Shown: in pieces, positions 1-5,837 of the stretch | How the letters are laid out: every line of letters starts with the position of its first letter | Position numbering within the stretch: position 1 is the first letter of the stretch | NCBI GenBank assembly: GCA_023423605.1 | Contig: JAFAFF010000298.1 | Span: 1 to 5,909, forward strand | From: Pseudomonadota bacterium | GTDB lineage: Bacteria > Pseudomonadota > Gammaproteobacteria > Xanthomonadales > Xanthomonadaceae | Length of the DNA stretch: 5,909 nt | Direction of reading: 5' to 3' | Translations under genes and position numbers: made by a program | Notes under the pieces: model-generated | The model's input: only the letters and a program-made list of their open reading frames with translations | The model's database searches: none | What the model was told of the DNA's origin: nothing

Positions 1-1
1 A

Positions 2-688
2 TCCGACGTTGCCGGCATCCTCCACGACCTGCGCAAGCAGGGCAAGCGCGTGTTGTTCGAAGGTGCGCAGGGCGCGCTGCTGGACATCGACCATGGCACC
101 TATCCCTACGTGACCAGCTCCAACACCACCGTCGGCGGCGCGCTGGCCGGTGCCGGCGTGGGTGCCGATTCCATCGACTACGTGCTGGGTATCGCCAAGG
201 CCTACGCCACCCGCGTCGGCGGCGGTCCGTTCCCGACTGAACTGGACGATGAGATCGGCCAGGGCATCCGCGACCGTGGCGCCGAATACGGCGCATCCAC
301 CGGCCGCCCGCGTCGTTGTGGCTGGATGGACATCGTTGCCCTGAAGCGTGCCGTGGCCATCAACGGCATCAGTGGCCTGTGCATCACCAAGCTGGACGTG
401 CTGGATGGCATGGAAAAGCTGAAGGTGTGCATTGCATACGAGTACCGTGGCAAGCGCACCGAATACGCGCCGCTGGATGGCCAGGGCTGGGAAGAGTGCA
501 CCCCCGTGTATCTGGAGTTCCCCGGCTGGACCGAGAACACCCACGGCATCACCAACTGGGACGATCTGCCGCCGGCGGCGCGTGCCTACCTGCGTTCGCT
601 GGAAGAACTGGCCGGCTGCCCGATCAGCATCGTGTCCACCGGGCCGGACCGCGACCACACCATGGTGCTGCAGGATCCCTTCGCCTGA
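2..688 (+). CDS. purA: Adenylosuccinate synthase, C-terminal 228 residues (5' end outside window)
   Basis: This enzyme joins IMP and aspartate using GTP to give adenylosuccinate, the first committed step from IMP to AMP, in the cytoplasm. The reading frame is already open at base 2 and ends at a TGA at 686-688, giving 228 residues, a little over half of the roughly 430 usual for the family. Family signatures are intact: VLFEGAQG followed by [15 protein letters not shown] near the start, GGGPFPTEL, the substrate-loop segment [18 protein letters not shown], and the C-terminal block [10 protein letters not shown] ending in QDPFA. The C-terminus matches the normal family end (E. coli PurA ends in RDPFDA), so the gene is truncated only by the window edge. 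I see no frameshift. A strong hairpin follows 19 nt after the stop. Identification is certain at family level. Confidence 0.98.
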   Translation, partial: SDVAGILHDLRKQGKRVLFEGAQGALLDIDHGTYPYVTSSNTTVGGALAGAGVGADSIDYVLGIAKAYATRVGGGPFPTELDDEIGQGIRDRGAEYGASTGRPRRCGWMDIVALKRAVAINGISGLCITKLDVLDGMEKLKVCIAYEYRGKRTEYAPLDGQGWEECTPVYLEFPGWTENTHGITNWDDLPPAARAYLRSLEELAGCPISIVSTGPDRDHTMVLQDPFA

Positions 689-707
689 GGCACACCGGCC
701 TGGATCG

Positions 708-739
708 GCAAAGGGCCCCGCGCAAGCGGGGCCCTTTGC
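708..739 (+). terminator. Hairpin terminator after purA
   Basis: A perfect 14-bp inverted repeat (GCAAAGGGCCCCGC at 708-721 and its complement at 726-739) flanks a GCAA loop, a GNRA-type tetraloop. It begins 19 nt after the purA stop codon. The very G+C-rich stem is what is expected of an intrinsic terminator, but the bases that follow (GTTTGCGGCG) hold only three T, so release may be weak or need another factor. Its location at the end of the purA transcript is the main support; an mRNA 3'-end stabilising role is an alternative. Confidence 0.75.
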
Positions 740-804
740 GTTTGCGGCGTGATGGACGTGCGCCTGCGCCTGCACGGCCGGCTCACGGTCGCTGGTCCAC
801 CGTG

Positions 805-821
805 GCTCCATCCTGTGGAGC
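805..821 (+). promoter_or_regulatory. Small hairpin enclosing the ribosome binding site of the stress-protein gene
   Basis: GCTCCA (805-810) and TGGAGC (816-821) form a perfect 6-bp stem with the 5-nt loop TCCTG. The right arm contains GGAG (817-820), the Shine-Dalgarno sequence lying 7 nt before the ATG at 828. In the folded mRNA the ribosome binding site would be paired. The same GGAG is only 1 nt from the ATG at 822, which is why 828 is preferred as the start codon. No -35/-10 promoter was convincing in the 140 bases between purA and this gene. Whether the hairpin controls translation is inference. Confidence 0.4.
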
Positions 822-827
822 ATGCCG

Positions 828-1262
828 ATGACCGGATATTCATTGCACGACCTTGCCAGGAAGATGGCCGACATCGACTTCGTCATGTTGCAGACACGAA
901 CCGAGGCCGGCGCGCTGGCCGCCCGCCCGATGAGCAACAACGGCGACGTCGACTACCAGGGCGACAGCTGGTTCTTCGCACTGGACAGCACGCGCATGGT
1001 GTCTGACGTGCAGCGCGACAGCGCGGTACTGCTTTCGTTCACCGGGTCGAAGGGGCTGCTTGGCAAACCCCCGCTGTTCGTTGCGGTGCAGGGGCACTGC
1101 CATCTGCACCGCGACCGCGCAACGCTGGCCGAACACTGGGTGAAGGACCTGGAGCGCTGGTTCGAGCAGGGCGTGGATACGCCCGGGCTGGTGCTGCTGC
1201 ACGTGCGTGCCTCGCGCGTGACCTGGTGGGATGGCGAGGACAACGGCGAACTGCGCATCTGA
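828..1262 (+). CDS. General stress protein 26-like, pyridoxamine 5'-phosphate oxidase-like split-barrel protein
   Basis: A 144-residue cytoplasmic protein of the small flavin-binding split-barrel family often called general stress protein 26 (COG3871-like). Recognisable family positions are LQTRTEAGALAARPM (about residues 21-35), the strand DSWFFALDSTRMVSDV (46-61), a VAVQGHCHL strand (85-93), and the C-terminal pattern W-x6-WFEQGVDTPGLVLLHV followed by VTWWD (104-135). The length is close to the usual 140-170. Members bind FMN or FAD in vitro, but the physiological substrate is generally unknown, and true PNP oxidase activity should not be assumed. The start at 828 is chosen because GGAG lies 7 nt upstream; the ATG at 822 would have it only 1 nt away. 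It appears monocistronic: purA ends with a hairpin upstream, and the next gene is convergent with only 19 nt between stops. Family assignment is firm; function is not. Confidence 0.88.
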   Translation: MTGYSLHDLARKMADIDFVMLQTRTEAGALAARPMSNNGDVDYQGDSWFFALDSTRMVSDVQRDSAVLLSFTGSKGLLGKPPLFVAVQGHCHLHRDRATLAEHWVKDLERWFEQGVDTPGLVLLHVRASRVTWWDGEDNGELRI

Positions 1263-1281
1263 CCCGCCGGTGCGGGCCGGC
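1263..1281. terminator. Possible shared terminator between convergent genes
   Basis: The whole 19-nt gap between the two facing stop codons is inverted-repeat sequence: CCCGC (1263-1267) pairs with GCGGG (1272-1276) around a CGGT loop, and alternatively GCCGG (1266-1270) pairs with CCGGC (1277-1281). Either could slow polymerase from both directions. The stems are short and there is no T tract on either strand, so this is a weak call resting mostly on position. Confidence 0.3.
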
Positions 1282-1965
1282 TCAGCGTGTGCCACCGCCA
1301 AGGAGGGGATAGGGATTGATCGATTCGCCTTTCCACCACTGTCGTTCCGGGCCCAGCACATGGACTTCGAAGTGCAGGTGCGGTGCCTCGGCGCTGGCAT
1401 TGCCGGTGCTGCCGACATAGCCGATCACCTGGCCACGCTTCACCTGCTGCTTCTCGGCCAGGCCGTCGGCGTAGCGCTGCAGGTGTGCGTAGTAGTAGCA
1501 GTATGTGCCGCCCGGCTCGAACTGGTAGATGGTCAGCCCGCCACGGTCGCTGTCGAACAGTTTCTCGATCTGTCCGTCGGCCACCGCCAGTACCGGCGTG
1601 CCTTCTGCGGCCAGGATGTCGATCGCATCGTGCACGCGGCCTTCGCTGCGCGCGTCAGTGAACGTGTCCTGCAGCTGCGATGACGTGATGCCCTGTACTG
1701 GCAGCAGCAGGCCACTGGGCGCGATCACCGCAGGTGCCTGTGCCTGCGCCTGCACGGGCGGCGTGGACGGAGGTGTGGCCGCCAGCGTCAGGGGGGCGCC
1801 CGATGCCAGGGCCGGCGCCAGCGGTTCGGCACGTGGCGGCCCGATACCGTCGTCCGCCGCCATGGTTGCCGGGGCAGGCGCAGGAGCGAGGCCCTCGGAG
1901 CGAAGCCACCAGCCTGCGCCGAGCCCCAGCAGCAGTCCGGTGGCGATCAACGGCATGAGGCGCAT
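1282..1965 (-). CDS. Membrane-anchored or secreted M23 (LytM-type) metallopeptidase
   Basis: A 227-residue zinc peptidase predicted to cut peptide cross-bridges of peptidoglycan outside the cytoplasm. Residues 4-20 (MPLIATGLLLGLGAGWW) form a hydrophobic signal peptide or signal anchor. Residues 26-84 are an Ala/Pro/Gln-rich linker with little predicted structure. The catalytic domain spans about 88-220. All expected metal and catalytic positions are present: HDAID gives H112 and D116, YAHL gives H161, and PHLHFE gives H196 and H198. It is therefore likely an active enzyme rather than a degenerate LytM activator of the EnvC/NlpD kind. The start at 1965 has AGGAG (1974-1978) 8 nt upstream. That ribosome binding site lies inside the last codons of the L,D-transpeptidase gene, whose stop is 5 nt away, so the two are very probably co-transcribed and perhaps translationally coupled. 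An upstream in-frame start at 2052 would overlap the transpeptidase and lose the clean signal peptide. Confidence 0.88.
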   Translation of the reverse strand: MRLMPLIATGLLLGLGAGWWLRSEGLAPAPAPATMAADDGIGPPRAEPLAPALASGAPLTLAATPPSTPPVQAQAQAPAVIAPSGLLLPVQGITSSQLQDTFTDARSEGRVHDAIDILAAEGTPVLAVADGQIEKLFDSDRGGLTIYQFEPGGTYCYYYAHLQRYADGLAEKQQVKRGQVIGYVGSTGNASAEAPHLHFEVHVLGPERQWWKGESINPYPLLGGGTR

Positions 1966-1970
1966 CGCGC

Positions 1971-2933
1971 TTACTCCTGCATGATCACGGGAATGGACGG
2001 ACCGACCGCATCGGCCACGCGTACCGCATCCCAGTTGGTCATGCGCACGCAACCATGCGATTCGGTCTTGCCGACGTGCCCCGGCTCAGGCGTTCCATGC
2101 AGGCCGTAATGCGGCTTGTCGATGTCGATCCAGACGCGGCCCACCGGATTGTTCGGACCGGGCGGCAGCGTCTGTTTGCTTTCGCCCTTGCGGGCATCCC
2201 AGAACAGCTTCGGGTTGTAGTGGAACGTGGGATCGCGCGATACGCCGAGCACCTTCCATTTACCGATCGGCAGTGGATCGTGCTTGCTGCCGGAAGACAC
2301 CGGTACCTGCGCCAGTACCTTGCCCTGGTCATCCTGCAGTTGCAGCGTGGAATCGGACTTGTCGATCACCAGCCTGGCCGCCTGCGGCAGCGGTCCACTG
2401 CCGATGTTCGGCACCTGGATGCGCGATCCGGCCCTGGACAGATCAACGCCGGGGTTCAAGGCGCGCAGCAACGCAGGCGATGCATGGAAGCGTTCGCCGA
2501 GGGCTTCTTCCACGGAACCGAAGCCCAGCGATTTCAGCTTTGCCTGGGCGGCGGGTGTCTTCGGCGTGGGCTGGAACGGGCCGGCCACGTCCTCTGCGGT
2601 CAGCGTGTAGGACACCAGTGGCTGGGTGGTATCGGCCTGCAGCGCCTTCCAGGTGGCATCGTCCAGTTCCCCGCTGACGGTGAGCCCGCGTGCGGCCTGG
2701 AAGCCGGCAACCGCGCGCCGCTGGTTGGAGCCGACTTCGCCGTCGATCTGTCCCGGGGAAAAATTGGCACGGTCCAGCAGGACCTGCGCATGCAGCGGTG
2801 AACGTGCCGCGCTGTCCACGGTGTTCATGGTGCCCTGCGTGTTCGTGGCAGCGGGCGCCTGCGCCAGTGCGGGCAGGCCGGTGGCCAGGGCAAGGTTGAG
2901 CATGCATATGCGGGCAGTACGGAGTGTCGGCAT
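1971..2933 (-). CDS. L,D-transpeptidase (YkuD domain) with peptidoglycan-binding domain
   Basis: A 320-residue exported enzyme. YkuD-family enzymes use a Cys nucleophile to make 3-3 (mDAP-mDAP) crosslinks in peptidoglycan, or to attach proteins to it. Residues 1-26 look like a Sec signal peptide (Arg5 and Arg8, a hydrophobic core, cleavage after ALAQA). Residues about 46-99 match a PG_binding_1 domain (LHAQVLLDRANFSPGQIDG ... GFQAARG). Residues about 107-176 look LysM-like (LGERFHASPALLRALNPG, then IQVPN). The YkuD domain spans about 187-319, with the pair HG at 279-280 and the catalytic motif SHGCVRMTN, nucleophile Cys295. All key residues are present. The start at 2933 has AAGGA (2941-2945) 7 nt upstream; Met11 is a less likely alternative because it removes the charged n-region. 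The M23 peptidase gene follows 5 nt after the stop. Which reaction this particular enzyme performs cannot be told from sequence alone. Confidence 0.92.
   Translation of the reverse strand: MPTLRTARICMLNLALATGLPALAQAPAATNTQGTMNTVDSAARSPLHAQVLLDRANFSPGQIDGEVGSNQRRAVAGFQAARGLTVSGELDDATWKALQADTTQPLVSYTLTAEDVAGPFQPTPKTPAAQAKLKSLGFGSVEEALGERFHASPALLRALNPGVDLSRAGSRIQVPNIGSGPLPQAARLVIDKSDSTLQLQDDQGKVLAQVPVSSGSKHDPLPIGKWKVLGVSRDPTFHYNPKLFWDARKGESKQTLPPGPNNPVGRVWIDIDKPHYGLHGTPEPGHVGKTESHGCVRMTNWDAVRVADAVGPSIPVIMQE
1974..1978 (-). promoter_or_regulatory. Ribosome binding site of the M23 gene, inside the transpeptidase coding end
   Basis: AGGAG on the minus strand is formed by the last two sense codons of the transpeptidase gene (CAG GAG, Gln-Glu) directly before its TAA. 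It lies 8 nt before the ATG at 1965. Ribosomes terminating on the upstream gene would therefore uncover or reload at this site, the usual arrangement for translational coupling. Confidence 0.75.
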
Positions 2934-3022
2934 CCAGTTTTCCTTCGTATGGAGAGGGGGAGGGCAGGGCGTTGCCGCCAGCCCGCAGTGAAGTGACGGG
3001 CGGATCGACGACGTCGCCGGGC
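2934..3022 (-). other. 89-nt gap upstream of the transpeptidase, with C-rich mRNA leader
   Basis: This gap separates the histone-like gene from the transpeptidase gene, both on the minus strand. It holds the transpeptidase ribosome binding site (AAGGA at 2941-2945). Just upstream is a pyrimidine-only mRNA stretch apart from one G; the plus strand reads as G runs across 2951-2969. A short inverted repeat (GCCCG at 2981-2985, CGGGC at 2997-3001) could form a weak hairpin after the histone-like gene, without a T tract. I could not identify a convincing -35/-10 pair, so it is open whether this gap carries a separate promoter. Confidence 0.4.
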
Positions 3023-3613
3023 TTATGAGCCGCGCGATGTCGTCCTGCGGGTGGTCCTGCCTGCGCTGGAAGGCCGCGCCGTGGATTTCTTCGTGGCCTT
3101 CTTCGCGGACTTTTTCGCGGTGGTCTTCTTCGCGGCCTTCCTTGTTGCCTTCTTTGCCGTGGCCTTCTTCGCCGTCGATTTCCTTGCTGGCGTCTTCTTC
3201 GTCGCGGCACTGCGGGCCGTCGTCTTCCGGGCAGTCTTCTTTGCAACCTTCTTCGCAGCCTTCTTCGCGACCTTCCTGGTTGTCTTCTTGGTCGCCTTGC
3301 TGGCCGTGCCCTTGCGTGCCGCAGGCTTCTTTTTCGCGGCCGCCTTTCTGGCCGCCGGGCGCTTCGCAGCCTTCTTGGCGGCCTTCTTGGCGGTCTTCTT
3401 TGCAGCCTTCCTTGTGGTCTTCTTCGTGGCTTTCCTGGCGGTGCCGCGCGCGCTGCCGCTGCGTTTGCCGCCGCCGTCCTGCTTGTTCACGGTGGCCCAG
3501 GCGATGCGCTCGGCGGTCTCTTCGCTGGCACCGCGCTCGCGCTCGCTGTCCTCGATGTGTTCGGCCTGGCGCTTCTGTTTATCGGTATAGGCGGATTTCT
3601 CGCCACGTGGCAT
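3023..3613 (-). CDS. Histone H1-like Lys/Ala-rich protein with small conserved N-terminal domain
   Basis: A 196-residue, extremely basic protein. Residues 1-49 form a compact non-repetitive part (MPRGEKSAYTDKQKRQAEHI, then ERIAWATVNKQDGGG); short proteins of this type are often labelled plasmid stabilization protein in bacterial genomes, a label with no support here. Residues 50-196 consist almost only of Lys, Ala, Thr, Arg and Ser in AKK/TKK/ARK repeats, like eukaryotic H1 tails and bacterial histone-like tails such as AlgP or chlamydial Hc proteins. Such tails are disordered and bind DNA or RNA non-specifically, so a nucleoid-compacting role is the likeliest, by inference. The start at 3613 has GAGGAG (3621-3626) 7 nt upstream. 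An in-frame ATG at 3670 would lie inside katE and lacks this support. The gene begins 20 nt after the katE stop, which suggests one transcript. The repeats make the length prone to change between strains. Confidence 0.85.
   Translation of the reverse strand: MPRGEKSAYTDKQKRQAEHIEDSERERGASEETAERIAWATVNKQDGGGKRSGSARGTARKATKKTTRKAAKKTAKKAAKKAAKRPAARKAAAKKKPAARKGTASKATKKTTRKVAKKAAKKVAKKTARKTTARSAATKKTPARKSTAKKATAKKATRKAAKKTTAKKSAKKATKKSTARPSSAGRTTRRTTSRGS
3026..3466 (-). repeat. Lys/Ala-rich degenerate coding repeat (tail of the histone-like protein)
   Basis: The region codes for residues 50-196 in short AKK, TKK and ARK units. A longer duplication is visible inside: KATKKTTRK-A-AKK-T-AKK at residues 61-76 (from 3433 downward) recurs as KATKKTTRK-V-AKK-A-AKK at 106-121 (from 3298 downward). 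Many synonymous differences between the two copies show that the protein pattern is kept while the DNA has diverged. A third, looser version begins near residue 154 (KKATRKAAKK). Confidence 0.8.
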
Positions 3614-3633
3614 GTCGGTTCTCCTCGGGAATG

Positions 3634-5739
3634 TCAGGCCAGCAGGCGCAGCTTCGCTTCGCGTGCCCATTGGCGGGTGGCTGCGGCGGCCAGGAATGCG
3701 GCGGTGTCATCGGCCGCGACGATACCTGCATCGCTGCCCACGCCTGCAGCCTTCAGCAGCACCGCGCCGCCCTCGTCACGGGCAATGGCCTTCAGGTGTG
3801 CCCAGGCGTTGCTGGCGAAATCCAGTGCGGCCGACTCCCTGGCCAGCGTCTTGCCGGCGTCCTTGGCGAGCACCACGGCCACGGCATCGAACACCACCGA
3901 CGGCGTGCCTGCCAGCTGGCCGTCGGCGGCGAGCCGCTTGCCGTCGCTGAGGATGGCGCCACCGAGTTTCGGGGCAACCAGCTTCACGTCGGCACCGGCC
4001 TTGTTCGCCGCATTGCGCAGCGCGGCGATCATGTCGGCATCGGAGCCTTCGTCGAACAGGATGCCGATGCTGCGACCCCGCAGTGTTTCCAGGCCGCGGC
4101 CGATGATGCGCACTTCCGGGGCCGCGGGCATGTCCTGGGCCGGCACGGCAGCCGGCGCGGGATCAGGCAGGGTATCCATGCCCAGGCCATCGGCCACGCG
4201 CCTGGCGAGGTTTTCATCGATGTTGCGCAGCTGGCCGACCACGCGCTCACGCACGTGCCCGGTTTCCACCTTCGACAGCTCGAAGACCAGTGCGCTGGCC
4301 AAGTGCGCCTGCTCGGGCTTTTCCAGGCTGCGGAAGAACATGCGCGGCTGGCTGTAATGGTCGGCGAAGCTCTCCGCACGCGTGCGGCCCTTGCGGCCAT
4401 CGTCGGCGACGGCCGAGGCATGGCTGGTGAAGCCGGCGCGCGTGGAGCGCGGAGTGTCATCCTGCAGGGAGCTGGGATCGTAGGCCACGCGTCCCTTGGG
4501 TACCTGCATCTGCATGTGCCCGTCGCGCTGGTGGTTGGCGAACGGGCACTTCGGTGCGTTCACCGGAATCTGGTTGAAGTTCGGACCGCCCAGCCGGATC
4601 AGCTGCGTATCCAGATAGGAGAACAAGCGTCCCTGCAGCAATGGGTCGTTGCTGAAATCGATGCCGGGTGGCACGTTGGCGGGGCAATACGCCACCTGCT
4701 CGGTTTCAGCGAAGAAATTGTCCGGCCAGCGGTCCAGCACCATGCGTCCGATCACCTGCAGCGGCACCAGCGATTCGGGAATGATCTTGGTGGGGTCCAG
4801 GTGGTCGAACGGAAACTGCTCCGCCTCCTCTTCGCTGAACAGCTGTACGGCCAGCTCCCATTCGGGGAAATCGCCGCGCTGGATCGCTTCGAACAGATCG
4901 CGGCGCTGGAAGTCATTGTCGGCACCCTGCAGTTTCACGGCTTCGTCCCACACCGTGGACTGCACGCCAAGCTTCGGGCGCCAGTGGAATTTCACGAACG
5001 TGGACCGGCCGGCATCGTCGAGCAGGCGGAAACTGTGGATACCGAATCCTTCGATCATGCGCAGCGAGCGCGGAATGGCGCGGTCGCTCATGGCCCACAT
5101 GACCATGTGCATCGATTCGGGCATCAGCGAGATGAAATCCCAGAAGGTATCGTGGGCGCTGGCGGCCTGCGGAAAGGCGCGGTCCGGCTCCATCTTCACT
5201 GCATGGATGAGGTCGGGGAATTTGATCGCGTCCTGGATGAAGAACACCGGGATGTTGTTTCCAACCAGGTCCCAGTTGCCTTCGCTGGTATAGAACTTCA
5301 CCGCGAAGCCGCGCACGTCGCGCGGGGTATCCACCGACCCCGCTCCGCCGGCAACGGTGGAAAAACGGGTGAATACCGGGGTCTTCACGCCGGTCTCGGT
5401 CAGTACCCTGGCGCGGGTGTAGCGGTCCAGCGAATGCGTGAGCTCGAAGTAGCCGTGCGCGGCACTGCCGCGCGCATGCACGATACGCTCGGGGATGCGC
5501 TCATGGTCGAAATGGGTGATCTTCTCGCGCAGGATGAAGTCTTCCAGCAACGTCGGCCCACGCGGGCCATCGCGCAGCGAATTCTGGTTGTCGGCGATCT
5601 GCAGGCCCTGGTTGGTGGTCAGCGCCGGATGCGTGGCGCCGGCGCGCTGGTGCAGCTCGTCGCCGTTGCCGCGTTCGTCTGCGGCGGCGCGGGAACGCGG
5701 GGAGGTGGCGGGCTTGCGCGAAGGCTTGCGGGCTGGCAT
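3634..5739 (-). CDS. katE: Large-subunit (clade 2, HPII-type) monofunctional catalase
   Basis: A 701-residue haem catalase that converts hydrogen peroxide to water and oxygen in the cytoplasm. From memory of E. coli HPII (753 residues), alignment is almost gap-free with a 40-residue offset: the catalytic His is H88 ([13 protein letters not shown]), the catalytic Asn N161 ([10 protein letters not shown]), main-channel V129 and D157, and the haem-ligand Tyr Y375 (RLFSYLDTQ). Residues 1-60 are a variable tail, 62-445 the catalase core, about 453-520 the helical domain, and 541-695 the DJ-1/PfpI-like domain found only in large catalases. The tail starts with a basic Ser/Pro-rich run. Cys352 occupies the position of HPII His392. 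The start at 5739 has AGGAG (5746-5750) 6 nt upstream, and no other Met occurs until 183. The histone-like gene follows after 20 nt; a divergent PAS-type gene lies upstream. In enterobacteria katE is sigma-S controlled; no clear promoter could be read here. Confidence 0.97.
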   Translation of the reverse strand: MPARKPSRKPATSPRSRAAADERGNGDELHQRAGATHPALTTNQGLQIADNQNSLRDGPRGPTLLEDFILREKITHFDHERIPERIVHARGSAAHGYFELTHSLDRYTRARVLTETGVKTPVFTRFSTVAGGAGSVDTPRDVRGFAVKFYTSEGNWDLVGNNIPVFFIQDAIKFPDLIHAVKMEPDRAFPQAASAHDTFWDFISLMPESMHMVMWAMSDRAIPRSLRMIEGFGIHSFRLLDDAGRSTFVKFHWRPKLGVQSTVWDEAVKLQGADNDFQRRDLFEAIQRGDFPEWELAVQLFSEEEAEQFPFDHLDPTKIIPESLVPLQVIGRMVLDRWPDNFFAETEQVAYCPANVPPGIDFSNDPLLQGRLFSYLDTQLIRLGGPNFNQIPVNAPKCPFANHQRDGHMQMQVPKGRVAYDPSSLQDDTPRSTRAGFTSHASAVADDGRKGRTRAESFADHYSQPRMFFRSLEKPEQAHLASALVFELSKVETGHVRERVVGQLRNIDENLARRVADGLGMDTLPDPAPAAVPAQDMPAAPEVRIIGRGLETLRGRSIGILFDEGSDADMIAALRNAANKAGADVKLVAPKLGGAILSDGKRLAADGQLAGTPSVVFDAVAVVLAKDAGKTLARESAALDFASNAWAHLKAIARDEGGAVLLKAAGVGSDAGIVAADDTAAFLAAAATRQWAREAKLRLLA

Positions 5740-5837
5740 GGAAGGCTCCTGGGAAGGCGTGCCCTGCAGACAGTGGCGCGCCGCGCGTGAAGGGGCGGTC
5801 CCGCGCAGGTGAAACCCGGGTCAGTTATGCTGTGGCC
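5740..5837. promoter_or_regulatory. Divergent intergenic region between katE and the PAS-type gene
   Basis: These 98 bases must hold the katE promoter and probably the promoter of the divergent gene. The katE ribosome binding site (AGGAG on the minus strand) is at 5746-5750. On the plus strand TATGCT at 5826-5831 resembles a -10 box and lies 6 nt before the ATG at 5838. The overlapping minus-strand CATAACT (5822-5828) could be a -10 for katE, giving a leader of about 75 nt. No good -35 element accompanies either, and I saw no OxyR-like or other long dyad operator. A G+C-rich patch with the palindrome GGCGCGCC at 5775-5782 lies in the katE leader. Confidence 0.4.

Noticed and set aside
762..777. 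A 16-bp exact direct repeat shared with 1742-1757 (GCCTGCGCCTGCACGG)
   Set aside because: One copy is intergenic and the other encodes a Gln-Ala repeat in the M23 linker; both come from a simple GCCTGC periodicity common in G+C-rich DNA, with no flanking element.
840..1418. A 192-codon minus-strand frame antisense to the stress-protein gene
   Set aside because: It would overlap the 3' end of the M23 gene on the same strand and is opposite a recognisable family member; it looks like a shadow frame.
1231..1683. A 150-codon plus-strand frame overlapping the stress-protein end and antisense to the M23 gene
   Set aside because: It overlaps two well-supported genes, has no ribosome binding site that stood out and no recognisable motif.
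1966..2052. Longer N-terminus for the M23 peptidase, from a start at 2052
   Set aside because: It would bury the hydrophobic signal segment 29 residues in and overlap the transpeptidase gene; the start at 1965 has AGGAG at 8 nt.
2055..2801. A 248-codon plus-strand frame antisense to the L,D-transpeptidase
   Set aside because: It has the same first-base-against-third-base register as the katE shadow, and the transpeptidase has complete domains and catalytic motif on the minus strand.
2981..3001. Inverted repeat GCCCG/CGGGC as a terminator of the histone-like gene
   Set aside because: Only 5 bp of stem with an 11-nt loop and no T tract; too weak to call as a separate feature.
3060..3440. Regularly spaced short repeats that could suggest a CRISPR or satellite array
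   Set aside because: The spacing is codon-based and the repeats are degenerate Lys/Ala codons inside an intact gene; there are no conserved repeats with unique spacers.
3051..3590. A Phe/Ala-rich, apparently membrane-spanning antisense frame
   Set aside because: It is the complement of the AAG/GCC-rich tail of the histone-like gene read in another frame (CTT and GGC runs give Phe and Ala). The hydrophobicity is an artefact of composition.
3614..3670. Longer N-terminus (19 extra residues) for the histone-like protein, from ATG at 3670
   Set aside because: It would start inside katE, has no supporting ribosome binding site, and the ATG at 3613 has GAGGAG at 7 nt and begins the conserved MPRG motif.
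3025..5790. A 921-codon open frame on the plus strand antisense to katE and the histone-like gene
   Set aside because: Over katE its first codon base faces the third base of katE codons, so its stops would need TTA, CTA or TCA codons in katE, which this G+C-rich gene does not use. The openness is a codon-usage shadow. The translation is low-complexity (Ser/Trp/Pro-rich at the start) and resembles no family I know, while katE on the other strand is unmistakable.
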